Shown here: positions 22,044 to 32,495 of the stretch, in pieces | How the letters are laid out: every line of letters starts with the position of its first letter | Position numbering within the stretch: the first letter of the stretch is position 1 | Source of the DNA: Zarea fungicola | Taxonomy: Eukaryota; Ascomycota; Sordariomycetes; Hypocreales; Cordycipitaceae | DNA: 64,000 nt | Direction of reading: 5' to 3' | Assembly: GCA_900169235.1 (NCBI GenBank) | Contig: FWCC01000377.1 | Span: 1 to 64,000 of the forward strand | Made by a program: the position numbers and the translations under genes | The notes under the pieces: generated by a model | Told to the model about the DNA's origin: nothing | Database searches by the model: none | What the model saw: only the letters and a program-made list of their open reading frames with translations

Positions 22044-22712
22044 ACAAGACCTGGTCCAGAAACCCGCTAGACCCTCCAATGGCCCCCCCGTGCCCGCTAA
22101 ACCCTCTACAGCTTGCTGGTTGCTCCGCTATTTCCCTTCATCATTTGAGATCCACCCATCCGTCCCATTCATGCCGTTGCCTCGGAGTCGCCCTCACCAA
22201 CAGTCTCACGACCTACTGGTTCCAGAAGGTACTCAATCCTGGTCCTCTTTCCGCTGGGCAGCCCAGGTACCTCAAACTTGATATCTGTCTCTTGTTTCTG
22301 AACACAGCTGGTTTTGACGCAGCTACCAGTAGAATTCATTTCCCTATTGTATTCTCGGTTACCCTGGCTCCCCAAGCGGCTCAGAACGGCTGGCCAACGC
22401 TGCTACTGGTATAATAATACAACAATATCGCCGCCGCCCCATACTTTGGTTACAAGGACCTCCTGGCTCCTCACCCGATTACTTGCCCAAAAAAGAGATC
22501 ATCCCTCACCCGCGGCTCTTTTCAATCCATCATCCTCTCGCGCCACGTAACCGATTCTATTCTGCTTTGCTCCAAAGCATCCCCGCCCTCGCGTCACTTC
22601 TGCCGTTACCGTGACTGTCTGCGAAATCGCCTCGTCGGTCCGCCGGCCAACTCCAGCGCTTCTACTGCTTGCAACGAGCAGCACAAAACCAACCTACTAG
22701 ATCACCTTCACC

Positions 22713-24287
22713 ATGGCTGCAACCCAAAACCACCCGCCTTCGCCTGATCTATCCCCCACACTCGCCATAGGAGCGTGCCCCGATCTCTCCCGTTGCGTAT
22801 CGACCGCCTCCTCCGTCTCCCATGGATCTGCAACCGATGCAAGCTCGCGAGACTCCTTGGGGAGTAACCTCACATCCCGCCACTCCTCTGGGTCATACCA
22901 CTCCCGCCGATCCGATGTATCCCACGTGTCCCGCAGGTCGACGCATTCTGCCGACTCCAAGACTCGGAGGAGAGGCTACATGAGGCCACAGGCAACCGAC
23001 TTCGCTGCCAGTGCCAAGTCTCGCGAAAGTGTCATGAGTCTCGGCAGCATCGCTCATCTTCAATACTACTTTGCTCGTACAGGCCTGCTAGACGGAAAAG
23101 GTGCTCAGCTTGCTCGCAAGAAGCAGCTCAAGATCACCCTTGACCTCTCTGCCCTTGACGGTTCGGCCGACACCTCAAGACTCTCTAGCTCTGATGTCGA
23201 TTCCTCATACGCCTCTCTTGGCAGCAGCCCCGATTTGGTCGCACACGGCTTCGCCCCCATCACTCAGTCTCCTATTCAAGAGGAGGCTGCCGACGAAGAC
23301 TATTACGACGAGGATAGCTTTACCGAATCTGAATCCGGTATGCTACCACCAACAGTCAGCACATATCATCAGAGGGAAACTCCCATCCCGCGCCCACCGA
23401 CAATAGAAGAGCTCAAGGCGGAGCTGGAAGCGACACTGGGTGATGCGCAAAAGGCGCTCCGGGAAGCCGAAGCGCGCAAGGCTGGCTCTCACACTGCCGC
23501 CCCTAACGAGGCGTTATTACCCAACATGCCTGAAGAAAACACGCAGGGCTGGTACGAGCTCCAGGGCATGCATATCCTCGACGTCGTTACGCTCGCCATC
23601 AGGGCCGCCAAGAACTACTATACAGCTCACGAGCAGCCCGACCGTCTCGACTCTATCAAGTCAGAGAAGCAGGTTCGCTCAGATTTACTCGCCGTCATGG
23701 AAGTTTTGAAGCAAATGGCCCTTCGCGGCTTCAAGGGAGGCATGAAGGACGACGACATCAAGACAATGTACTCGTGGACCGAGAGCGTCTTTGGTATTCT
23801 GCAAAATGAGGAGGAAATCGAGGCCGCTGAGAAAGCTGAACGAGAGAGCTGGACTTGGATGGCTGGCGACTGGTCCAACAGAGAGTTTGCCCGGGAGGTT
23901 GCCTTTCTTACTTCCATGGACCCAGAGGCAGAATCGCTTCCCGAATGGACTCCCGCAGCAGAGGCACAGCATTTACCGACGCCCTTCCTATCGACGATGC
24001 AAAACGGGGTGCGCCTGATCAAGTTGCACAATGCCGCCGTCCATAAGTCTAGGAGACGGTTTGGCGCCATTCCATCATTCCACACCGACACGCAAAAGCC
24101 GTATCGGTGCGCTGAGAACCTCCGATATTGGGTGAAGGCTGCCGAGCTTCGCTTCGAAGTGATTCTCGCCATCGACGCGCTGGGTGTGGCATACGGCACG
24201 GACCGAGAGGTTTGGCTCAACTTTGAAGCGGCGATTCGGAAGTGGTGCCGGCATGTCCGCGAGGAGATTACCAATGAGCTCAAGTGA
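22713..24287 (+). CDS. Conserved fungal protein of unknown function
   Basis: Intronless 524-aa protein that I do not recognise by name. Residues 1-90 are Ser/His/Arg-rich and probably disordered. An acidic patch (DEDYYDEDSFTESES) lies near 195-210. A short predicted coiled coil follows (IEELKAELEATLGDAQKALREAE, cut here to its core, about 230-255). From about residue 275 to the end the sequence is globular and helical, with Trp-rich motifs such as SWTWMAGDWSNREFA and a terminal block LRYWVKAAELRFEVILAIDA. The order of the globular half suggests a real conserved domain found across filamentous ascomycetes, but this is recollection. No signal peptide or membrane segment is seen, so it is likely cytosolic. 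It neighbours KAR9 and VTC4 without an evident link. Confidence 0.8.
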   Translation: MAATQNHPPSPDLSPTLAIGACPDLSRCVSTASSVSHGSATDASSRDSLGSNLTSRHSSGSYHSRRSDVSHVSRRSTHSADSKTRRRGYMRPQATDFAASAKSRESVMSLGSIAHLQYYFARTGLLDGKGAQLARKKQLKITLDLSALDGSADTSRLSSSDVDSSYASLGSSPDLVAHGFAPITQSPIQEEAADEDYYDEDSFTESESGMLPPTVSTYHQRETPIPRPPTIEELKAELEATLGDAQKALREAEARKAGSHTAAPNEALLPNMPEENTQGWYELQGMHILDVVTLAIRAAKNYYTAHEQPDRLDSIKSEKQVRSDLLAVMEVLKQMALRGFKGGMKDDDIKTMYSWTESVFGILQNEEEIEAAEKAERESWTWMAGDWSNREFAREVAFLTSMDPEAESLPEWTPAAEAQHLPTPFLSTMQNGVRLIKLHNAAVHKSRRRFGAIPSFHTDTQKPYRCAENLRYWVKAAELRFEVILAIDALGVAYGTDREVWLNFEAAIRKWCRHVREEITNELK

Positions 24288-25605
24288 CGCCGAGCAGAAA
24301 ACCACTCTCCGACGACGACCGCCAAGAGTGCCTCATTATATAATACCAACAGTGACGACCCGGCGGCCATGGCGACGTGCTCTCATCCAGCGGCGTGGGA
24401 GGAATTCATCTGCACAGCATTCATTTTATTTTGTTTGATTACGACTTTTATGCCTGGGATATTGGGAGTTTTTTATTCGATTCTTTTTGCGACAGCTTGC
24501 TGCTATAGTCTTGTGGTTTTCGCTACAACTATCGCTATTTTTATTTCCTTGGGACTGGGACTGGATATACGCAGATGGATGCCATCTGTCTGATTCTTAA
24601 CGGGAAGGCGGGCGGAACTATTGCATTTACACCACGAAGCTTTTTGTTTTTTTGCTGGGCCGGTTGCCTCTCAGCCTTTACAACGGGGAAATCAAGCCTT
24701 TCAATGGGCTTACTCGTAATAAAGTGGTTACGTTGGCTTTGGTGGTGCATTGTTTTGTTTCATCTTGATTTGGGACTCCGCTTCATTCACACGGTGGGCC
24801 TTACAGCCTCATATCCTTGTCCACTTGACTTTCCCAACTTTTGGGCGGTTTCTATTTTAGGAATTTGGCAGCCTTTCATTGCTCTTAAGCGTCTCTTGAG
24901 CGTCACTATCGCTTTATATTTTCTTATTCGTTTTCCTCGTTTCTCACCACATCCATCCCCGTCGTTGATGGCCTCATATTTTCCTCGTTATTTATCTTAC
25001 AGCTTTTTCTGCGTGAAGAAGGAAAAGCTACGTCCGTCACATCAACCCATACATACATAGATATACCCACCAGCCAGCCGCTTTCCGGGCTCTCCAACCC
25101 GACTTTTTTTTCCAGTTTTTTTCTGTTTCTTTTTTTTTTTCTATAGCATGCCTGGTTTATGCAACATATGCCCGTCCTTTTCTTCGTTTTTTTTTCCTTA
25201 AGACTTATTGCGCAGTTGCAGAAATAACTAAGATATAATAATTTGATGCTTTCTTTATAAACAAGACAAAACCACTCTTAATAGGCTGACCTTTATAACA
25301 GGGCAATTGATGAGAGTAGGCGAAAATACTCAATGATATATATATATACGCGTTATTGCATCAAAACACTACAGCGCTCTATAAAGAAGGACGGAGAAAA
25401 ATACAGTTCTGTCCTATTTTGTTCTTTTCCTCCTCTTTTTCCCCTCTTTTTCCCCTTCCTTCTGTTACACTCGAGAGATGTTTGTGATTTCTTACACAGG
25501 AACGAACAAAACAGGAAAGAAAAAGTGTAGTAAAATAACGCGGTTCCTCAACCACCCAGAAAAAAGCATAAATATACTGTTGCCAATGCCTACACAGAAT
25601 ACAAT
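24288..25605. other. Convergent 3' region between unknown gene and VTC4
   Basis: 1.3 kb, strongly T-rich on the plus strand, with a short AT dinucleotide run near 25,336-25,349. A 161-aa open frame at 24575-25060 encodes a hydrophobic sequence, but this is what T-rich DNA gives in any frame, so I do not call it. Confidence 0.5.
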
Positions 25606-28064
25606 TTACCACATTTGACGTTCGCGACCCTCAAAGGCAAAGTTGAGCGCCACTGCAACAAACAAGGAGATGCACAACACGCTGGGTCCCCACTTGTCAA
25701 AGTACCGCGCCGCTTTACGGTTGCGAATCGACCGACTGCGGTACAGATAGACAGCGACAGAATACAGGAGACTAAGAATAGCGAGAAATGTGAAGATGCC
25801 GGAGATCCAAAACGAGGTGGGCGTGGGGTGGCTCTTGAGATTGAGGAGCGTCATGGCAATCGTGCCAATGTAAATGGAGTATTCGAGCTGTAAATGTTCG
25901 TGTTAGTCTTATATAAACAGGATTGATGTGTGGTGATTTTTTTTTTTTCGTTTTTTTTTGCTTACCCATCCTAGGAACGTTCTCTCCGCGGCGAAAAACA
26001 CCTTGGGCTCGACACGAACAGGCACGTAAATCTTCTTGCCCTTGGGGGCCTTGAACTTCTTGGACTGGATCTGCTGGTTCCCAAACAGCATCTCCTGGCG
26101 CGCGCTGCGTGATACTTGCGTGCTGCGGGGGCGGGGCACCAAGGCGTAGAGGATGCTGAGAACAGCGTGCCCAAAGGCGTAACCCTTGGTCGAGAAGAGC
26201 GTAGCATAGTAGTGGTATCCACCGACTCGTCGCGCCTCTTCCAGCTCGTAATTGGGATCATACTCGTCATCAGAATCGTAGATGGGGAAGTCCTCGCTTG
26301 CCGTGGGTAAATCGACGGTTTGACCCTCCATGTCTGAGGCAAGACCCCGACGCGAGCGCTGTGTGAATGCGGGAGCAGAACTGCCAGAGGGGTGGTTTGC
26401 CTCATCATCCGAGTCAAAGTCCTCCTCATCATCGTCCGACGTCGTCGTGGTGCCTGACAGCGCGGTTCTGTGGATGCCAAAGTCGTGCGTCTGGGGCTTG
26501 CGGATGTCGACATCCATCTGAGGCATCCAAAAGGGAAGCAGGTTGATGCGGTCTGGGAACAGGCACGCGCAGCCATGGATAAACTTGGAAAACTTGGGCA
26601 CTGCCTCGACCAGGTGTGAGGAGATGAGTTGGCGAACCCACTCTGGCGGCTCCTGACCCATCTGGGTTTGAAGCTTGACTTCCAGGACGGCATAAGGAAA
26701 TCGCACAACATCTTCCGGGGGGAGCTGGGAAAAGGGGTAGTCGATACCGATATCCATGCGTCTCCAGTTCTTGCCGGAGCGGGATCGGCCATCCAGGTTG
26801 TCCTCACGCACCATGGTCAGCTCGGTATCAAGCGAGATTCGAACACGGGCGTCGGCGGGCAGCTGGAAAGCTGTGCGGTTGTAGAATGAACGGCAGACGG
26901 GCTTGTAACCCTTCTTGAGGACCGAGTACTGGACTTCGGAGGCAAGGCGCTCGTCCTCGGCAATAGCCTTTTCGGATTTCTTGCCTTCTTTGCGTGCCTT
27001 TTCAAAGATGGCACCGGGAAGTAGCTCGCCTCGCAGGTATGAGTTGACATTCTTCTCCTTGACAGAAAAGCGAGCCTTGACAGACTTTTCGCCCGTCCAG
27101 TCTTCGCGATGAGTCTTGCGCTCGACAAAGATGGTCTCGCTCTGCATGCCACCATACCAACGCAGACGGATGGCCTCGGCGCCCTCCGTCTTCTTCAGGC
27201 GGCCTTCGTAAAGGTCCCAGGTATCGGGGTTGTCGTAGTAAATCGAGGTAATGGCGGAATCTTGAGGGTCAAACTCCTTGCCAGCATTGAAGACGAGTAC
27301 GGGCAGGTGCTTGAGGATGATGAGCTTCAGCTCGGTGACATTGTCGGGGTGGACCCAATATTTTGTTGTTTGTCGGACAAAGCTGGCCTGGGAGCCACCG
27401 GCGGCGCTGTCACCCTTGACAGGGTTGCCTCGGGTTCGGACGAGGTCGTAGAGCTTGGACAGCTTGATGACGGAGGCGTCGTAGTTTTCCTTGTAGAAGG
27501 GCTTGGCCTTGAGTCGTGTGTCGAAAGCGGGTCGCAGGTGCCAACCTGTTTGTTTCTGTAGTCGGGGGAAGAGGTGATGGGTCAGTAGGGTGAATGGATT
27601 GGGTTGGTGTGGTCATGTATATTCCTTACATCGTGCTTCTTGATGATTTTGTAGAAGCCAGTGTAGTTGAGCTGGACGAATTTGGCCAGATCGTGGACAT
27701 CAGCGATAATATCAGAGAGGTCCTCCTCGAGCAGGATAAATTCCTCCTCGCTAGGGCCCTCCTCGCCGAGACCTCGCTCCTGGAGGCGGTTGACAACGTC
27801 CCTGACCTCGCGCTCGCTGACAGCGATTCGGCGAGAAATCTCCATGGCCTTGACTTGCTGCTTGGTGTGGACCTTTTCGAGCTCGGCCTCGAGGCGGCCT
27901 ACAAATCGCGTCTCGTCGTCTTCGGTCCATTGGAGGCCACCAGAGCCGTTGCCCGGTGCAGGCCCTGTGGCGTTCTTGAGTTCCGACTTGAGGCCATTGT
28001 AGTCAATGTAGTACCACTGGTACTCGCGAATGACGCTTGACCTCAACTGCTCGCCGAACTTCAT
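25606..28064 (-). CDS. VTC4: Vacuolar transporter chaperone 4, polyphosphate polymerase
   Basis: Catalytic subunit of the VTC complex. It makes inorganic polyphosphate from ATP and passes it into the vacuole. 768 aa; exons 27630-28064, 25966-27555 and 25606-25887 on the minus strand. Residues 1-145 form the SPX domain ([20 protein letters not shown]), the sensor of inositol pyrophosphates. The polymerase tunnel domain spans about 190-520 with the expected basic residues: [29 protein letters not shown] and the lysine of AVLEVKLQ. An acidic Ser/Asp linker follows. The C-terminus is a three-helix membrane domain begun by [15 protein letters not shown], which an intron splits. Keeping the full catalytic set argues for VTC4 over the regulatory VTC2/3. 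A CACGTG motif lies about 0.76 kb upstream. Confidence 0.95.
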
Positions 28065-30893
28065 GACAATGACACCAGGTCGAGCACGAAATGTTTTTCC
28101 ACGGCGAGGGGCTTTCCAGGGATTGTTGAGTTTCTTGAGGTCTTTGACAATCAGCATACGAGCTTCGATTTCGTTGCCGGAGGTGGGCAGGTGCTAGAAG
28201 CGAGCGGACGTTGGGGAGCCGTGAGCAATTGTTGTTGCAGGGCAAATGCTCACGCAGTTGGGGGAAAGGTATGCGACGCAAGAAAAGAGGAAAGTGAGGA
28301 AGAATAAAAAAGAAAACAGAATAAAAGGACTCTCTCTCACCAGCTGAGTTTTTTTTCTTTTTTTCTCTTTTCGCCTCGACAACAGCCGAATCTTGACGAA
28401 AATGCAATGGCGAGGTTTGCAGAGGCTGAAAACGTATGGCCAATTGGTAGGAGCATGCACGTACTTGAAGTGTCGCTCGCCGCAATTGGCGAATCAAAGC
28501 AAATGGCTCGGGAACGTGGTGAGGGGGGGCTGGCGGGGGCAATTGGAGCTCTAGAGCCTCGTTAGCGCTACATCCATACCTCCATACCCTGCGAGCAGCC
28601 TGTGGCATGCACTGGTGCCAGTGGAGTGAACCATGGTTGGGGGCGACCTACAGGGGATCTGCCCCGCAGCCAGTAGCTACAACAAAAAAGTGCACTAATT
28701 TTGTGTGGCGCATGCATGCACATGAACCACCATTTTAATTCCGGTCTTGGTAATGTTTTGGCATAGCTCCAGCCATTGTTCCCTCTGGTCTACTTTTACA
28801 TGTAGTATTACTTGTTTATACACGTGTAAGTGTTTGTTCGTATTGATAAAACAAATCGGTATCTACAACATATATCCTGGGACTGAGAGTAACCTACCAG
28901 TCATCACACTTGCTGTTTAAAAAAAAAAATTGAAACAAAATTATAACAAGCATCATTAATTATCGTTATCATCTTGTACTGTAATTAAATTCAGCCCTTA
29001 TCATATGTACCATGTACGGCCAAGAACAATGGTGGCTGGAATTTACATTCATCCATTTGCCTCATCACTGCAAGACGCACCCCAGTGATGGAAATAGCTT
29101 CAATCACCGGCAGTTTGGGGGGTTCATCGATCAAAAAGCATTGGTGATTATATACCTCGACACCTAGCCGGTCTACCAACCAATCATAGAAATTGGCCCA
29201 TCAAAAAACTGCACGCTAATTACCAGCTACTTATTAACCTGGGTACTGTTCTCAGCTGATAATATAGACAGAAAACAAAGCTAACCAAGAATTTCGTTTC
29301 CTCTTAGTTCCAAGGTTACCATAATTTTATCCAAGATCTGACGCTGTTGCGTCCTGTGCAGGTCGAACGCAAGACTACAGGACTGCAATGTGGGCAAGCT
29401 CCCAGCTTCAGACAGTCAACTTGAATCAGTCGAGTGACTTTCTTCATAGTATATGTGACTTTACTAGATCTGATAGTTGTTTTGTCACTGTGTAGCGCAC
29501 TCAGTTCTAGAGATTCAGGGCAATAGCAGTGTCGACGGCAGCGTGGACCGCTCGAGAACCATAGCCAAGGCCGTGGCTGGACAAGAGACGTAGCGCCTCT
29601 CCACGATGATGAACTTGTGTCCCTAATGCCAGTAACAGATTGCGCAACCTGGCAGCTTGAAACATGGGTGGCACAGATCTTGTTCCAATACTGGTGTTGC
29701 TTGCGAGGTAAGAAACCAGTGAATTATTTTCGGGCGGGTTTTTTTTTTGTTATAACCGAGTCGGATCAGGGAGTTTCACGGCCACAAATGTGTTGAATCG
29801 CAGCAAAGCAGAGTCACCAAAGCTCGGAGGCAATGGAGGCAAGAGTATTACAATTCACAAACAGGAATGTAGCTGTCAGGTAGTGTTTTAAGCTTGCAAC
29901 CAAAGCTGGCAAAGCGAGACTCAAGGCACCCAGATCTCGGCGAACCTCGCTGTCATGGTTAATGCCGATACTAGGCTGATGATGTTTATTACCGTTCAGC
30001 GAGCCGAGGCCCGACCGTGCTGAAACTTGGCAGGGAAGGTTGGACAAAGCATTCCAAATTGAACAGTGTTACATAACGCGGCTTGGGTCTACTTGTTGGC
30101 ATGCTAGGTAGCAAGCATAGGCTGGCCCCGGCCCTTGTCCTTGATTGGAGATATCTGTACTCTGTAGTTTCGGATTCAACACACCCACACCTTCGTCCTA
30201 ACAAAACATTGGAGCGAGTGGCTACCATGACTAAAGCCTGCCACCTTTTTCGGTGTTGGAACTTGACACATTCAAAACTTGTAAGTTGCTGCAATCGATT
30301 GTTAGTGATCCGGATGGGCTCACAAAGAATGGTGCCTGGGGTTGCGGCATCTTGTGAGCATTAACCTCGAAGAGGGCATAAGTAATGTGCTCATGGGTGA
30401 CCAATTCTCAGAGCCAACCTTCCGACTATGTAGTGTAATCTCCCAACTGCCCTAATAATAATATAATATGTAGAATTCCTCTCTTGATCGAAGTGAGTAG
30501 CAGTATAGATAGAACATCTTTCTCCTTGCTATAACGAAGAAACCCGAAATTAATGAGAAAGAGGAAAAGGAAAAGGAGGAAAAAATAAGCTGCACTACAC
30601 ACAGGAGCGTGCTTTTCTCAGTGAAAGTAGGGCGGTTTGCATTACTTTACTTTGCATCACAGTCGTGGCGGGGACAATGCAGCTACTGTATGTCTCGGGC
30701 TGCGACTAGAAAAAACTTGCTGGGCACAAAACGTATCTAGAAATCCTTCACACACAATTAAATTCCTGTCATAAGCAACTGAGTGCGATTAACTGTAGTT
30801 TCAAGATTCAATCTTTTTCCTTTTTTCCTTTTTCTTCCTCCTCCTCTTTTTCTTTTATTTAACTCTTTTCAAAACTGTGGCATTTTCTCAATC
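28065..30893. other. 2.8-kb divergent intergenic region, VTC4 / RMT2
   Basis: Contains the promoters of both genes. The last 100 bp before RMT2 are a pyrimidine-rich leader. 28,620-30,700 is AT-rich with no supportable ORF. CACGTG at 28821-28826 is listed separately. I see no mobile-element protein here. Confidence 0.5.
28821..28826. promoter_or_regulatory. CACGTG, candidate Pho4/NUC-1 site upstream of VTC4
   Basis: A palindromic CACGTG, followed by T, lies 757 bp upstream of the VTC4 start. The phosphate-starvation bHLH factors Pho4 (yeast) and NUC-1 (Neurospora) bind this core, and VTC genes are known PHO targets in yeast. A single copy far from the start is weak evidence, since other bHLH factors share the core. 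Confidence 0.35.
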
Positions 30894-32277
30894 ATGACCG
30901 AGTTTGATGACGCGCTTGAGGCAAGAATCTCGACCGATGCGCCAGATAACGTGCGCCAGGTCCTCCTTCACGCCTGGTCGCGCGATCTGCCGACGCTGAA
31001 GGAGCTTCTCAGCATTCCCGGCGCCGCTGGCCTGCAGGACCCCAAGACGGGCGAAACAGCTCTACACGCTGTGGTCCGCGGCTGCGGCCGACATGAGCCG
31101 GGCGACGAAGCAGAGGATGGTGGCGAGGACGGCCTCATAGAGGAGGCTAGGGCCTGCATCCAGGAGCTCTTCTTCTCCGGCGCCATCTGGAACGACGTGG
31201 ATGACAAGAACGAGACGCCCGCCTGCACGGCCTGGCGCCTCGGTCAGAAGCAGCTCTATCAGATGTTTGTCGATGCCGGCGTTCGCGCCGAGCTGCTCTT
31301 TGGCCTGATGGATGGCTACGAGGAACTCCCCTCTGGCGGCGAGGACGACGAGGAAATGGAAGAGGCAGAGGAAAACGGCGATGAGCACCACCAGCAGGAT
31401 GCAGACGCACCAGCAGCAGCAGCAGCAGTGGATGAGGCGCAGACGGCGTTCGTGCCCCCGGATGCTGGCGAGCTCGCCGTCACCAGCGACGAGTACCTGC
31501 AGTCCAAGGTGGTCTACGACGGCGACAAGCTGCTGGACGACGACCTCAACGGCGTCATGATGGCCTGGGAGACGGACATTATGCGCCGCTCCGTCGACGC
31601 CCTCGTCCCCGAGGCCGAAAAGGGCAAGCGCATCCTCAACATTGGTTTCGGCATGGGCATCGTCGACGGCCTCTTCGCCGCGCTCGCCCCTGCCAAGCAC
31701 CACATCATCGAGGCGCACCCAGGCGTCCTCGCCCAGGTCGCCACGCCGGGAACCAGCGTATCCAAATTTGGCACCGCGTGGGAGGCCAGCGGACCTGAGC
31801 CAGGCGCGTTCAAGATACACGCGGGCAAGTGGCAGGACGTGGTCCTGCAGCTGATTGAGCAAGGGGAGCTGTACGACGCCATCTACTTTGATACCTTTGG
31901 CGAGGACTATACCGAGTTGCGCAAGTTTTTCACAGAGTATGTCCCCATCTTGCTCGACATGGAAGGACGCTTTAGCTTCTTTAATGGACTTGGTGCCGAT
32001 AGACGCGTCTGCTATGACGTCTATGCTCTCGTCGTTGAGCTGCACACCTCTGAGGCCGGCCTCGATATTGAATGGCAGAATGTAGACGTCGACATGAGTC
32101 AGCTAAATAAGGATGGTGAGGGCGAGTGGGAAGGAGTCCGTAGACGATACTGGACACTGGACAGTGAGTTCTTTTCCTTTCTTTTGATCTTCAGTCTGCA
32201 CCCAAGGCTGTCACAACTTGTGCTAACTATAGTGCCTCACAGCGTATAAACTCCCCATATGTACATTTATGGGTTAG
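30894..32277 (+). CDS. RMT2: Protein arginine N5-methyltransferase (RMT2)
   Basis: S-adenosylmethionine-dependent enzyme that methylates the delta nitrogen of arginine; in yeast it modifies ribosomal protein uL11 (Rpl12). 434 aa, exons 30894-32163 and 32243-32277. The N-terminal ~160 residues carry ankyrin-like sequence (TGETALHAVVRGCG, then NETPACTAWRLGQ). An acidic/Ala linker with a poly-Ala tract follows. The methyltransferase domain starts near residue 200, with the SAM-binding motif ILNIGFGMGIVD at about 247-258 and YDAIYFDTFGEDY further on. The tiny second exon supplies the conserved ending YKLPICTF. A nearer acceptor would end the protein after four unrelated residues, so I chose 32243. 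The open frame extends upstream of the ATG through a pyrimidine-rich leader that I leave out. Confidence 0.94.
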
Positions 32278-32495
32278 AACAGAAGAGTGTAGACGACTTA
32301 TGAGATATGTCATTCAGACAACGGTATTATCAGTTGCACGAACCACATGGAATACACACCGAAAATACGGGAAATGGCATCACATCTCGTAGACAATTAG
32401 ATTTTTTTTTTTTGGATTTTATGTAACTTGTCCACTTGTCAATTCTTCATTGCAAACTTTTTCCCTACGCTTGATGCAGAATCGAGAGAGCTCGC

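Larger units (their letters stand above)
18505..22712. other. 4.2-kb divergent intergenic region, KAR9 / unknown 524-aa gene
   Basis: The longest gene-free stretch in the window. It contains a two-N gap in poly-A (19688-19722), a T19 then G17 homopolymer pair (20316-20351), CAGCTGG-rich sequence around 19147-19178 and a 21-nt tandem repeat at 22002-22043. Open frames such as 21278-21721 and 21884-22414 lack domains or splice support. The last ~600 bp before 22713 are pyrimidine-rich, as in many fungal leaders. Confidence 0.5.

Noticed and set aside
21278..22414. Open frames of 147 and 176 aa before the unknown 524-aa gene
   Set aside because: One is partly made of the 21-nt tandem repeat and neither shows a domain; more likely promoter and leader sequence.
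24575..25060. 161-aa hydrophobic open frame resembling a membrane protein
   Set aside because: It lies in a strongly T-rich 3' region, where any frame gives Phe/Leu-rich translation, and it has no conserved motif.
28065..30893. Possible transposon remnant in the VTC4/RMT2 spacer
   Set aside because: I found no inverted repeats, target duplication or transposase-like translation; only AT-rich sequence.
31062..32045. 327-aa frame antisense to RMT2
   Set aside because: Shadow of a GC-rich coding region; RMT2 has all family motifs on the plus strand.
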